DNA of 64,000 nucleotides from Hysterangium stoloniferum (taxonomy: Eukaryota > Basidiomycota > Agaricomycetes > Hysterangiales > Hysterangiaceae). The notes under the pieces are model-generated. The model did not search any database. It saw only the letters and a program-made list of their open reading frames with translations, and had not been told where the DNA came from. A program made the translations under genes and the position numbers. Where the stretch lies: positions 310,001-374,000 of the forward strand of contig WHVD01000058.1 of assembly GCA_015178975.1 (NCBI GenBank), given 5' to 3'. Positions 21,558 to 33,329 of this stretch are shown here, piece by piece. The stretch's first letter is position 1; each line of letters starts with the position of its first letter.

Positions 21558-22485
21558 ATGGGTCCAAAGCCAACACCAAGAAGACTCATGCTGACCTCTG
21601 GGCCCTCCACGGGCACTCCATATCAGGTGCCTCTCAGTGCGGCCCAGATTTTGGCGCAGCAAGAGGAAATGCGCTGACAATGTGAAGAAGTGGAGAATTA
21701 GGCCAGGGAGGTCGAGGAGGCCCTGGACAGGGAGTACCAGGCAGCATTGGCCATGGAGGAAGAGGCTGAGAGGCAGAGGAAGAGAGATGAGGAGGAGGCT
21801 GTGTGGGTGGCTGCAGAAAAAGCCCGGGCAGCTGCAGACAGGGCTGCAGTTGCTGCAGGAAAGGTAAGTTCCACTGTTTCATGTGTTGACTTTAACTGAC
21901 TTGGTTTTTCAGCGCAGGGCAGTAGACATTGAATCGGAGTCCGAGGGGGAGCCGGAGAGCCCCCAAAAGGTAAGTCTCGGGTCCATGGGGCATCTGGGAA
22001 CTACCCATAACAACAGAAGGCAAACAAGGTGGCACCAGTCCACCTACCAACACGGAATGACCCATGGTGTTCTGGTTGTAATGACCGGAACACTGAGTGC
22101 AACTGAATGTTGGGTGGGGACTGGGCTGCTACCAATGTGCGCACCTCAAAGTGAGGTGCTCACTGTTACATGAGCAGCCCATGGGGTCCATGGTGTGGGA
22201 CATCAGCGGGTCAGATGGGATTTCCGGGTTGGGTGAGGTTTTAGGTCGGATCACCAAGGGCATAGAGGCCCAGTTCAAATTGTAGTGGTGAATGAACTCT
22301 GTGGGCTCCACTCAGAGTTTTGGAAGTTCCTAGCGGAGTTTGGCAGGTGAATATATGAGGAGCCACAGGCCAGGAGTTCTGAGGACGCCAGGTCGGATGA
22401 GGACAGGGTGCCCGCAGAGGTAGCAGAGCTTCCTCAAGAGATGGCTGAGGTTGGGCAGAAACATAGCCCCATAAATGTAGACTGA
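21558..22485 (+). pseudogene. Antisense accessory gene of Gypsy-A, Zn2Cys6-like
   Basis: Lies between pol and the 3' LTR on the strand opposite to gag-pol. The first exon (ATG 21558, MGPKPTPRRLML) encodes a charged Glu/Arg/Ala coiled-coil segment. It is followed by GGAAAG and a GTAAGT...TTTTTCAG intron (about 21865-21912), an acidic exon (ESESEGEPESPQK), a second intron (about 21969-22016), and then CSGCNDRNTEC and, after a 1-nt frameshift, CYQCAHLKVRC. The pattern C-x2-C-x6-C twice is that of fungal Zn2Cys6 domains. An acidic tail ends at 22485. Two stop codons in exon 1, the frameshift and another stop make this copy dead. It is homologous in layout to the gene in Gypsy-B. Function unknown; a DNA-binding or regulatory role is inference. 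Confidence 0.7.
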
Positions 22486-22596
22486 GAAAATATAAATAAA
22501 CTTGATAATAATCTTTTTTTTGAAAATAAAAGTAAAGTGTGAAAAATTATAAAAATCAAAGTCTGCAGGAAATCCGCTTAGGGACTTGAAAACATG

Positions 22597-25500
22597 TCAG
22601 AACCTGTAAAAGCAAAGAGAGACATAGGGTGACAGGGAATAATGAGAATGAGTCCAAATGTAACATGGGGTCTGCAGAGTGCGGTCAGAGAGACGATAGT
22701 GGTCCAGGTTTGAGCAGGTAAGCTGTATGAAAGTCAGTAATGATTTCCATGGCATTACCGGTTCTGTGGCCAAAATCCATGAGGTTTCTTCATTGGTGCC
22801 CTTGTAACCCACCCACTTGACCAAGTAAAGCAGTTTACAAGTGCGTCGGCACTTGTCAATTTTTGAATCTAAAATTTGTGAGATTTCAAACTCGGGTTCT
22901 CCATCAATAATGACCGGAGGAGGCGGAGATTGCATGCAATCTGGGATAGTGTTAGCAGTACAAGGTTCTAACATAGAAACATGAAATACCAGGTGTACTG
23001 CATGCATGCTATCCAGAAGTTGTAGGGTCCAAGAAACTGAACCTACTTGTGTGATAATTTCAAACAGACCTAAATATCTTTCAGCAAGCTTTTTTGATGG
23101 ATGGGTAGTCCAGAAGAATTGAGCTTTGACAAAAACACGATTGCCAATCTTGAAGTTGGGTGGCAGGATCCAGTGTTTGTCTGCTGAATGTTGATATTGC
23201 TCTTGGGCAGACTTTATTGCAGTCTGGAGTTCCTCGTGGAGCTTGTGGAGGTCCATGGTGAACTCTTGAGTGCAGGCAGAGGTGAGATTTCATTCTGGAT
23301 GTACTGTAATATTTGGATTATATCCTTTATTTGCAAAGAATGGGGAAATGCCAGTAGTGGCTGAGGGTGCATTGTTGTAAGCAAATTCTGCAAGTGGTAA
23401 TAAGGATTTCCAATTGTCCTGTTCATAATTGCAATATACACAGAGATATTGTTCCAGTGTCTGATTGATGTGTTTGGTTTGTCCGTCACCTTCCAGGTGA
23501 TGTCCAGACGTGAAATGTAGTTTCATGTCCAAGGATTTCCAGAGGGATCTAAAGAAGTGAGATACGAACTCTGATCCTCAGTTGGAAGTTACATGGGATG
23601 GAACTCTGTGCTTGGAAAATACATGGATAATAAAAAGTTCAGCTAACTGCACAGATGTAATTGTGTCATATGTAGGGATGAATATACCTTGTTTTGAGAA
23701 TCTGTCAACAATGACTAGAATGGCAGAAAAAGTCTTCGGAGACCAGTAGGTGTTCAATGAAATCCATAGAAATAGAATTCCACAGGTGTTCTGGTACCAG
23801 GAGTTGTTTCAAAAGGCTGTATGGCTTGTGTCGCTGAGATTTCGAGTGGGGACAAGTAGTGCAAGATTTACAATAGTGCTTAATGAATCCATGGAGTCCG
23901 GGCCAAGTGTATTCTCTTCTTATTAATGATAGAGTTTTGTTGTACCCAAAATGTCCTGAGAGTGGATGATCATGTTTGTACTGAAGGATCCTGAGGCGGA
24001 GGCCAGCAGAGTCCAGTACATAGATGTGATTGTCAAGTCTAATGAAACCATGCTGATCAAGAGACCACCAGGGTTGATTGGGGTCCATGGGATTGTCAAG
24101 GTGTGCTTTAGTTATTGGGTCTAGCGGAATTGCCAATAGAATATCTTGATGTAGCTTCTCAATATCCATAATGATAATTCCATGGACAATGGGATGGATT
24201 GTAAGGGCGACTCTCTAGACCGCGCTGACTCGCACTGTGACTGAGCTGGGGTGCTAGCAGAGGAGATCCGAAGTGAGTTTTATACCTATCTAATTACATA
24301 CATGTAGAATACAGTCTTACTTACCTAGCAGAGGAGATCCGAAGAGAAAAGTCTAAGGAATCCTCGGCTAGTGTGTGACTAACTAAAGGTGCAGTGGAGT
24401 TTGAAAATGTGATAACAGCAAGTGCCCTCACCCTTTATTTATAAAACTATATTAAGGAAAGTCAGGAGTGAAATTGGAAAACTTAAGATTGTCCCCTGAC
24501 ATGGATGAGGAAAGTTGCGCAGACCAATGCAGTAAGTCGCTGATTCGTGAAAATAAGTTTCAGGTTGTGCAGGTTTACCGTGGCATAGTCATTGCTCCCC
24601 TCTTTAGGATAGACATCCCATCATCTAGTTAAAGCGTTGGGTTTGCCGCCAAGATGGCCGGGTCAAAAGTGGATAATCATATTGAAAGCGGATAGGTATT
24701 CAGACCAGCAGGCCTGCCGGTGGGGTCAAAGGTTTTGTAGTAGAAAAGTATTCCAGGTTTTTGTGGTCTGTTACAACGTCAATTGGAATTCCTGAGCCTT
24801 CCAAATAGTGTCACCACGTTTTGAAAGCTGAAAAAATTGCCAGGAGTTCCTTATCATGAACATTGTAATTGAGCTCTGCTCTGGTAAAAGTCCGGGATAG
24901 AAAAGCCATGGGGTGAACTTCTCCGTCAGAGTCCTGGATAGATAGAATGGCTCCAAGTGCATAGTCCGAGGTGGCCATTTCGACAATGAGCAGGAAGTCT
25001 GGTTTCCAATGTGACAGAATTGGAGCTGATGAAAAAGAATTTTTTAAAAGATTGAAAGCTTTTTGACACTTATCGTTAAAATTCCACGGAGTATCCTTAC
25101 ACATAAGATGGGTAAGGGAAACTGTGATGTTGGAATATCCGTGGATAAACTGTTGGTAAAAATTGGCAAAACCGAGGAAGGATTGTATATCTTTAACTTT
25201 TCGGGGTTCAGGCCAATCTTTGATGACTTGCACTTTAGTTTTGTCCATGTGGAGTCCGTTGGGTCCCATTATGAAACCCAGGTATTCCACGGAGTCTGTG
25301 TCAAAAGTACATTTTTTACCATTTGCAAATAAACCATGTTGTCTGAGTCTCTGGAGACCTTCACGTACTTGTTTGTCATGTTTCGTGGGGTCCTCAGAGT
25401 AGATAAGAATGTTGTCCAAGTAAACAATGACACATACATTGAGCATGGGAGAAAATGTTGTTGATAAAATGTTGAAAAATAGATGGAGCATTGGTGAGTC

Positions 25501-26238
25501 CAAAGAGCATCACCAACCACTCAAAGGCCCCATAACAGGTTCTAAAAGTGGTTTTCCATTCATCACCCATGGAGATCTGGACCAAATGATAGGCATGTTT
25601 GAGATCCATTTTGGTGTAAATCTGGGCATTCCACGGAGCATCAAGCAGATCAGATATAAGTGGAAGTGGATACTTATCCTTTTTTGTAACAGCATTGAGT
25701 CCTCTGAAATCAACACATAGTCTAAGGGATCCATCCTTTTTTCTGACAAACAGAACAAGTGCTCCAAAAAGAGACTTTGAGGGTCTGATCAAACCTATGG
25801 ACAAATGTTCATCCAGGAAATCACGGATCGCAGAAAGTTCCGTGGACGAGAGCAGGTAAATATGTCCTAGGGGTGGCTGGGCACCTTCTTTGAGATCAAT
25901 TTTTAAGTCGTATTCTCTGTGGGGCGGAAGCTGGTCAGCTTTCTGCTTGCTAAAACATCCACAAAGTCATGATATTTCTCTGGGATGCCTTCTAGGTCAG
26001 TGGCTTGCTCAGATGTGGGTGCTGGGGTTGAAAAATGACCAGTTGCTTCATCAATTTTTAAGTTGATGGTTAATGCCTGGGACCTGTCCATTTTTGTAGC
26101 CCTAATAAAAGCTGTAGCATTAATCAGAGAAATAGATGGAGGTGCCATGGGTTCCAGGGAAGCCATGGGTGCTGTAGGGATCACAGGAGTCCTCGAGACT
26201 GCAGCTGCCGGGAAGGCCATGGGTGCTGTGGAGGCCAT
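22597..26238 (-). pseudogene. Gypsy-A pol: RT, RNase H, integrase, chromodomain
   Basis: Broken frames in order on the minus strand. The protease-RT linker (26238-25903) has SLINATAFIRATK and [11 protein letters not shown] (25804-24811) has [49 protein letters not shown] and YLDN in place of the catalytic YLDD. Then WPEPRKVKDIQSFLGFANFY and RNase H (AFLSRTF, NYNVHDKELLAI). The integrase zinc region has HDHPLSGHFG and CKSCTTCPHSK (24169-23705). Integrase core and C-terminus include FAYNNAPSATTGISPFFANK, and the chromodomain (about 22760-22890) has FEISQILDSK, LLYLVKWVGYKG and ETSWI. The chromodomain places it among chromoviruses. YLDN, stops, frameshifts and an insertion (24210-24545) show loss of function. 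Confidence 0.93.
24210..24545. mobile_element. Unclassified insertion of about 335 bp in RNase H-IN
   Basis: Alignment with Gypsy-B (around 38820-38940) shows extra DNA here. It contains the 19-bp motif CTAGCAGAGGAGATCCGAA twice (near 24253 and 24328) and lacks coding capacity. Ends and target duplication could not be fixed by eye. Confidence 0.5.
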
Positions 26239-26843
26239 TGTGATGTATTAGCCTTATTTTAATACTATTTTCCGAAAAAGGAGTCCAGTGCTCTATCAAA
26301 ATGTGCAAATACTCAATTCACTGCAAGGTAAAATAATTTAAGTATTTGATATTAATCAGTGGCAGTCTGAATAGACTTAGAACCCCTGAGGTCAAGAATT
26401 TACTTGAATATATGCACCCTACTTTGGAAAGAAGGTTTTGAGAGCTGCTTTTGCAAGCTGTTCTCTTTCTGTGAAAACAATTACTAAAATATGAATAACA
26501 ATTCACTGATTCCAAAGCTAGATTTAACTTCAATTCTAGCTAGTTTATATATATATTATACTATTTATCAAACAGTAAAAATATTTATAAACAGGTCAAA
26601 AGATTAGATATAGAATACAACACTATTTGGCTAATATATGCTTTATTTACACTAACCTACAGGGTCTACTGTGATACTACATAACTTATCAGGATCTTAA
26701 TGTAGTCTTAAGGATTCTGTAAGAATATTCTCAGTATTTATTTATGCCAAAAACTGGGTAGAAATTAGAATATATGTATTCCTAATCTCAATATAACCTA
26801 AAATATTTATTACTTTAATTGATAACCAACAACTCAACTAGAG

Positions 26844-27625
26844 TGTTAGGATATGTACAGGGCGGGTTTCCGGAGAAACCCGTGGGATATCCGGTAGGAC
26901 TTAGGTTCAGCTTATAGGCTGCACCCTCACTAGATCGTGTTGTCCAATTTCAGACGGATGGTCAGGAATCCCAGGGAGTCTGGGCAGGGGTCATGGGTCG
27001 TGAGTCGAGATTGGTGAGAGAGATAGATGTGCTGGAGCCCGGTGGGCTCCGACTAGTGTGAGCGGTGTGATTTAAGTAGGAGTTTAGAGCGGAAAATGTA
27101 TCAGATTACTGGGGGGAATCTAAGCCAATTTTCTGACTGGATTGTATGTACAACATCTGCCAGTTTAAATAGACCATGGAGTGAATGTCATACTGAATCC
27201 AGTAATGATGAAACAAAACGAGCAAAACATAAAACGGGAATAGTAAACACCAAATTGGTGTTAGGAACGGGACAGAACAGAGTGGAGTCCGAATAGTGAC
27301 AAATCATAAACCATAATGGGGAGTGGGAGCGGAGTCCGAATCGTGACAGGTCATTTGACTAAAACAGGAACGGGGCTCAGTTAGAGAGGTGACGGGTTTT
27401 CTGAGCGGGGTCCAGTGACTGATGTGCAGGATGAGGTTGGAAATAGACAGAGACGGAGTCCGGGAAGTATTCCAGTGACTGAAACACAACATAACGAAGA
27501 TGAACGTAGACGAGTCTGACATACAGAGTCTGGTGGGAATTCCGGTAGACTGATAATGGGTGTGTATAGGGCACGGGTGTGTATAAGTTAGTGCTGGGAG
27601 TCCAGCAGGATTTCCGGTTGTAACA
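26844..27625 (-). mobile_element. Solo LTR, Gypsy-A family, TSD TAGAG
   Basis: 782 bp, TGTTAGGATATGTAC...CCGGTTGTAACA in plus orientation, flanked by perfect TAGAG repeats (26839-26843 and 27626-27630). The complement carries the full family promoter, self-primer motif and U5 block. It landed inside the degenerate 35-40-bp tandem repeat. Confidence 0.95.
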
Positions 27626-27950
27626 TAGAGGTGGATAAGTAATAAAGGATAGCCAGCTACTCAACTAAGAGGTGGCAAAAGAAAACAAAAGTCAACAACT
27701 CAGATTGAGTGACAAGGGATCTGATTGGGCCAACAACTCTGATAGAGGTGGCAAGGGTTTCCAACAGCTCTGATTGAGGTGGAATTAGATGTCCAACTGC
27801 CCAGATTGGGGTGGAGTAGCCTGCTTGCTGCAGTGACACACAGATGTGGTGGGTTTATGTGATGATATGATATGATATGATATATTCAAGGCTGGAGCTG
27901 AGCTCCTTATATACATTTTAGTCTGAGACATTTAGAATTTTCTAGAGCAT

Positions 27951-28769
27951 TGTTAGGATACACACACAGGGCGGGTTTCCGGAGAAAGCTGCGGGATATC
28001 CGGTAGGACTTGGCTTCAGCTTATAGGCTGCGCCCTCACTAGATCGTGTTGTCCAATTTCGAACAGGCAGACGGGGATCCCGGGGAGTCTGGGCGGGGTT
28101 CGTGGGTTGTAGGTCGTAAGTCGGAGGTCGTGGGTCACGAGTCGAGATAGTCGAGAGAGATAGATGCGCTGGAGCCCGTGGGCTCCGACTAGTGAGAGCG
28201 ATGTGAATCAAGCAAGGTTTTAGAGCAGAAAATGTTATTAGATTACTGGGGGGAATCTAAGCTAATTTTCTGACTGGATTGTATGTACAACATCTGCTAG
28301 TTTATATAGACCATGGAGTGAATGACATACCAAATCCAGTAATGATGAAACAAAACTAACAAAACATAAAACAGGAATAGTAAACACCAAATTGGTGTTA
28401 GGAACGGGATGGAACGGAGTGGAGTCCAAATCGTGACAAAGCATAACCCATAACGGGAAATGGAGCAGGAGTGGAGTCCTAAGTTGTGACAGGTCATTTG
28501 ACTAAAACGGGAATGGGGCTCGATTAGAACGGTGACGGGATTCTGAGCAGGGTCCGGTGACTGATGCGTGGGATGAAGATGGACATAGACAGAGACGGAG
28601 TCCGGGGGAAGTCCAGTGACTGATATGTGTTGTAATGAGGTCGAATGTAACAAGTCTTGACGTAACGGAGTCCGGGCAGGAAATCCTATAAACAGACAAT
28701 TGGTGCTTGTAGCACGTGGGGGCGTACGGGTTAGTGCCCAGAGTCCGGTGGGATTGTCCGGTCGTAACA
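27951..28769 (-). mobile_element. Solo LTR, Gypsy-A family, TSD AGCAT
   Basis: 819 bp, TGTTAGGATACACAC...CCGGTCGTAACA, flanked by perfect AGCAT repeats (27946-27950 and 28770-28774). It is closely similar to 26844-27625 in sequence and orientation; both are independent insertions because their target duplications differ. Confidence 0.95.
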
Positions 28770-28799
28770 AGCATTGTGGAAGGTTCTAACTACTTCTAA

Positions 28800-28873
28800 G
28801 ATACTATAGAATGTTCTTGGCATAATAGAACATTCTGGAATCTTATAGAATATTCTACAATATTCTATCTACT
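28800..28873. promoter_or_regulatory. Cluster of heat-shock-element-like palindromes
   Basis: Four GAANNTTC-type palindromes occur within 75 bp (TAGAATGTTCT, TAGAACATTCT, TAGAATATTCT and CAATATTCT). Their spacing is about 20 bp. This matches the alternating nGAAn/nTTCn pattern bound by heat shock factor, but the role here is inferred and no gene start lies nearby. Confidence 0.35.
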
Positions 28874-29524
28874 ATTAGTACCTATTATCTACTGTTCCTT
28901 TGGAAGCCACTGGAACATTCCAGTTTCCGGTTTTTGCTGTAGTAGCATACATGATGACATAATGCTCTCGCACCTGTGTGCGTATGACACTTCATGCCTT
29001 GTGACTGTCACATGCCTTTGTGACCATTGCACACCTTTGTGACCACTGTCACCTGTTGTGATGGCTGTCACTCATTGTGATGATTTTCCCACATGCCGTA
29101 ATAAATGCCAGGTGCCTGATTTTTATATTATTATATAATAATTATATTTATTTTTAGTTAATTATAAATATAATAATATTTCATTATAATGATATATAAT
29201 ATATATTTCACCTTGATAATGCATGATTATTTCACATCGCATTTTGTCATTGTCAGAGTTCGAAATGTCATGTGAATGTCACGTGATTTCTTGCACATTG
29301 TGAATAAGCGCTGAGTCGCCGGTGTATGACATATTAATTAAAAAAGAATAAGAAATAGAAATTTCGTAGCTCTCCCAGTTTATAAGATAAAATTATGGAA
29401 TAAATTGCATAATTTTAAGATAAATCAGGAGAATATTGTACAATTTTATTATAGTGATATAAATACATTTAAACTTTCTTTTTCACAATTTGTTAGGGGA
29501 GATTGGTTAAAAATTGGAAAAAAC

Positions 29525-30263
29525 CTAAAAATACATAACAGCCATGTCAGGTGCAGTTTCCGTGGCTGCCGCAGGGATCCAGAATGTTGTACTGTTAGCT
29601 ATCCAGTCAATTAATGAATTGTAGCGGGTAAGCCAGTTGTGTCCTAGGACCACCAAGCAACTTGAGTCTAACTGGGTCACATAAAAAGTGACCAACTGAG
29701 AAGTTCCACATGGAAAACAGATGGATAAATCACAAGCTTGGGTGACAACCAAATTACTTGTGCCATCGAAAAGGCAGAGGCTGATGGGATTTATCAGATA
29801 AGTTGACAAAAAAGGTTTTTGCATGAATTTTGTATCTAAAAAACAATGAGTCAAGCCAGAATCTATAAGAGCTGAAAAAACGAATTTCGGAATCATATTA
29901 GACATAAGTTTAATGAAAAATGAATCAGAATGTGAAAGAGTGGATGCGTTGAGATGGGTAAACTCTTGAATGTGTGGAGAGGCAATGCAACCCCCAACCC
30001 ATGTGGAGTCCACGGGGTTGCTTACTCTTTTTTCCAGTCGGAAGCCGGTTTGTCCTTTGACGGGGTTTCCGTGGAGGTCTTGGCTGTTCAACCCTTTGCA
30101 GAGTTTGCTTTTGCCAGCGGACATTCCGGGACTCGATGACTGGCACAAGAGATAGAGGTTATTGTTTATACGACATTGTCTTTCCTGTGGGGTCAATTTG
30201 CCATTGGATCTGAGTTTGCCTGTGAGGTCAGGTTTTCCGGTCTGCTTGCCAGACTGTTGACCT

Positions 30264-30320
<57 letters not shown>

Positions 30321-31312
30321 GAAGACTTTTTATCATTCTTCTTGTTGGATTGTGTGGAGTTCTGGTTGCTGGTTGACGAATTGTTGTTGTTGGTTTTATT
30401 GGCTGTGGACTTGTTTACTTTATCCATGGAGGTGTCGCAGGCAACTTCTGCACGATGTTCCCAATAATGTGTGTCCGTGTTTTGAGCTTTAAAGCACATA
30501 TGGGACAGGGTTTTTGGCTTGCCATCTTCTCCTTTCGAGACTTTGTCTTTAAGGTGGGATGGCAGACTGGTGTAGAATTGGTGGCGGAGAGCGGGATCAC
30601 CCCACTGACAATGAGCTGCAAGATTATTGAATTGGACGATGTAGTCCATGATGTGCTGCATGTCCTTCATATGAAGATTTGTGAGACTGTTCTTGGCTTC
30701 TCCTGTCGGGTCATATGGGCCAAAGTTGGTTTCAAGCTCCTCAACAAAAGCATCCCAATCTTCAAGCCAAAGTGGTTCTTCCTTGGAAAGTCTGCTAAAA
30801 GCCAATTCAAACCATTTCAACGTAGATCCCAACAAGTATGAAAGTGCGTAGTTGACATTTCGGGAGTCTGTGGAGAATGCAGCAGATCAATTGTGGAAAT
30901 TGAAGCGACATTGCATGAGGAAAGTAGAGAGTTTGTTTGGGCTGGAACCTGTGAAGGGTTCCGGAGTGTTGACTTTTTACTGTGGGGGTTCTGGATCTTT
31001 TTTTTTGCCTTCTCCGAGCCCATGATTCATCAACCTTTCCAAATTGAGTGCTAAATACTGAGAGGTGGGATCCAAAAGTGGTGGTCGATCATTAGATGGA
31101 GGATTTTTGACACCTTTGCCCTTGTCAGGGGCCACGGACCCATCCTTGTGCTCGGATTTGTCCTGGTTTTCCGGGACTTCTTTGATATGGGCTTCTTCCA
31201 TGGCTTCCAGCTGGTTCGCAAATGTCTGGCTGGTATACAAAGTTAACGGGGAATGAAGGATTGACGGTCCGGGTAATGATGCCTGTGTGTGTGCTTTTCT
31301 TCTTGGTGGCAT
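29525..31312 (-). pseudogene. Gypsy-A gag and aspartic protease
   Basis: Starts MPPRRKAHTQ at 31312 (Gypsy-B gag also starts MPPRKK). The whole gag-protease lies in one frame with two nonsense codons: TAA at 30977-30979, and TGA at 30887-30889 where relatives have Arg (FRDRPAAF). Capsid-like motifs are DWDAFVEELETNFGP and MDYIVQFNNLAAHCQWGDP. An Asn run of 18 codons, encoded by an AAC microsatellite (about 30265-30320), precedes the nucleocapsid region. That region has lost its CCHC knuckle (LCQSSSPG in place of C-x4-H-x4-C). The protease active site is FSALIDSGLTHCFLD. The frame ends at MYF because of the AT-rich insertion. Gag would form the particle shell; this copy is not functional. Confidence 0.9.
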
Positions 31313-31333
31313 ATTGAACAATCTGGGAGTCTT

Positions 31334-31346
31334 AGTCAGAAAATAC
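31334..31346 (-). other. Gypsy-A primer-binding site, self-complementary to LTR
   Basis: The first bases inside the 5' LTR read (minus) GTATTTTCTGACT. Eleven of them (ATTTTCTGACT) are complementary to AGTCAGAAAAT, found in both Gypsy-A LTRs about 30 nt downstream of the TATA box. No match to a tRNA 3' end was seen. This fits Tf1/sushi-type self-priming. Confidence 0.8.
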
Positions 31347-31942
31347 TGTTAGGGTACGTACACGGTGGGCTTCTGGAGAAACCCATGGGGAATCCAGTAG
31401 GACTTGGCTTCAGCTTATAGGCTGCACCCTCACAAGATTGTGTTGTCCAATTTCAGACAGGCAGATGGGAATCCTAGGGAGTCCGGGTGGGGTTCATGGG
31501 TTGAGGGGTTGTAGGTCAGAGGTCATGGGCTGAGAGGTCAGGGAGTCGAGATAAATAAGAGAGATAGATGTGTTGGAGCCCGTGGGCTCCAACTAGCGAG
31601 AGTGGTGTAATTCAAAAAGGAGTTTAGTATTAGAGTACTGGGGGGAATCTAAGCCGATTTTCTGACTGGATTGTATGTACAATATCTGCCAGACTGTATA
31701 TAGACCGTGGAATGAATAACATACCAAATCCAGTAATGATGAAACGAAACTAGCAAAACATAAAATGAGAATAGTAAACACCAAATTTGGTGTTAGGAAT
31801 GGGATGGAATGGAATGGAGTCCGAATTGTGACAAATCATAAACCATAATGGGAAACGGAGCGGGAGTGGGGCCCGAATCATGACAGGTCATTTGACTAAA
31901 ATGGGAACGGGGCTCAGTTAGAGGGATGACGGGTTTTCCGAG
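31347..31942 (-). repeat. Gypsy-A 5' LTR, U3 end missing
   Basis: U5, R and the TATA region match the 3' LTR (19513-21347), but the homology stops at GGGTTTTCCGAG (31942), where LTR C1 starts. About 150 bp of U3 are lost, so no target duplication can be checked for Gypsy-A. Confidence 0.85.
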
Positions 31943-33303
31943 TGTGAAGAGTGGTGGAAGTTCTAACCATTCTATATACAAAGAATATTGACCATTTAAG
32001 TACAATACGAAGATGTATTGACTATCTAAGTTTAATACAGACCCAACGTGTATTGACTGTTTAGTTCAATATGGTCGAGTGAAATAGCTATCTAAAGTAG
32101 AATAGAGAGCTAAAACAAATAAGGAGAATCGACTGTAAAGTATTATTCTGAATGACTGCTTGAGTGTAGAAGAGAATAATGTTACGACTGTGTCGCAACC
32201 CTTCGCACACCGACGGTCCCCGATGGTATATCGTAGTTATACATCTTCAATAAGACGAGACCTCGGACGCCGTCGGTCCCCCAACGCTGACGTATGCTCT
32301 CTGGTCAATCAAACCCGACTACGCCTTTCTGTCTGGTTATGCTTTGATATGTCCCTTTCATCATGTTGATCCGTTCCACTCTATGTTTCACATATGTCTA
32401 TCTATATTTGTAGTCCTCGAACTATTTCCTTTTATCGTAATTCCATTCTCGGTTATCATCGGCCTCTGAACTAATCATAAACCTCCCATTCCTAGTCAAG
32501 CTTAATGCTAATACCGTTTTCCGCCCTTCTCCCCATTAGTATTTTCTAGACGCCTGTTACTTGTATATGAACCCACTGTAGTTGTAGGTACTAGGCAATC
32601 AGAATATCGACTCAGAATACCCTCATACGTCTGCAGCAGTCTCATACTAAGAATCCCCCATCCGCCTTCGCATGCGCTCACCCACTCTCGGCCCCGACCC
32701 CTTGGCCCGACACTTGACTTGTCCCTCGGTTCCGATCGGTATCTTGCCGAAAGGTTCTTCTTAGGATTTAGTCTTCGCCCATCTAAAATTTAAGGACAAC
32801 CAACGGATAAATTGCGAGGGCGCAGCACATAAGCTGAAGCCAAGTCCTTCCGATCGGTCCCCGTCGGCCACCGACATTAGTCAGTTTCTAGTTCTTAACA
32901 AATAACGAGAGAGTCAAATAACAGAGTAGCGCAGATGTAGTCCGCACAGATTGAGATAAAGGTTTGAGTTTCAACTAATATAGTTCGAAACTCTGATTGC
33001 ACAGATAGTTAAAGCCCATCTGTGACGGTCGAGACGATACCCCAATCACAACTTACAGGACACTAACTGGTGTCTGGGTAAGTCATGGTTGCAGGGTAAA
33101 AAGTGTCTGAGTTCTAACTACTGGTGCTAGAATACATAAGTCTGGCGTGTATGCACCCACAGGAGTCGATGTACCAAATGCATAGGTCATCGAACTAATT
33201 ATATGTGTATAATAAAATAGAGAGAAAGTAGAAATAATAATGGAAATATAGTATGAGCTCATCCAGACTCTATTTCCTGAGTATATTTCGCCATACCTCT
33301 CCC
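31943..33303 (+). mobile_element. LTR C1, split by a nested solo LTR
   Basis: Starts TGTGAAGAGTGGTGGAAGTT, as does the complete copy C2 at 33547. It is interrupted at 32180-32900 by another LTR with its own TSD. Shared landmarks with C2 are a hairpin around AACTAATATAGTT, TACAGGACAC, TATGCACCCACA and CGAACTAATT. The right edge near 33303 is inferred. It truncates the Gypsy-A 5' LTR. Confidence 0.7.
32180..32900 (+). mobile_element. Solo LTR, Gypsy-B family, TSD AATAA
   Basis: 721 bp, TGTTACGACTGTGTCGCAAC...CTAGTTCTTAACA, flanked by perfect AATAA (32175-32179 and 32901-32905). It contains the family motifs CAATCAGAATATCGAC and CACATAAGCTGAAGCCAAGT. It was inserted into LTR C1. Confidence 0.95.
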
Positions 33304-33329
33304 ATCCTATATGCACCCAACTCTATATT

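Larger units (their letters stand above)
26240..29540. mobile_element. AT-rich insertion separating Gypsy-A protease from RT
   Basis: In Gypsy-B the protease and RT linker are continuous; here they are split by about 3.3 kb, of which about 1.6 kb is two later solo LTRs. The remaining 1.7 kb is very AT-rich with no recognised protein. It includes a degenerate tandem repeat of about 35-40 bp (CAACAACTCTGATAGAGGTGG and variants, about 26826-26843 and 27631-27800) and heat-shock-element-like palindromes (28800-28873). The edges are approximate; weak similarity between TGATGTATTAG (left) and the complement of AAAATACATAAC (right) could be a terminal repeat. The class is unknown. Confidence 0.5.
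19513..31942 (-). mobile_element. Gypsy-A: chromodomain Ty3/Gypsy element with nested inserts
   Basis: Minus-strand element running from the truncated 5' LTR (31347-31942) through primer site, gag-protease, pol with chromodomain, an antisense accessory gene and a purine tract to the 3' LTR (19513-21347). Later insertions are a Tc1 element in the 3' LTR, a 335-bp insert in pol, and a large AT-rich block (26240-29540) between protease and RT that itself holds two solo LTRs. The 5' LTR is cut at 31943 by another LTR. Coding regions contain stops and frameshifts, so the element is not autonomous. Confidence 0.9.

Noticed and set aside
30264..30467. Leucine-rich plus-strand peptide (poly-Leu)
   Set aside because: It is the shadow of the AAC repeat encoding poly-Asn in gag on the other strand.
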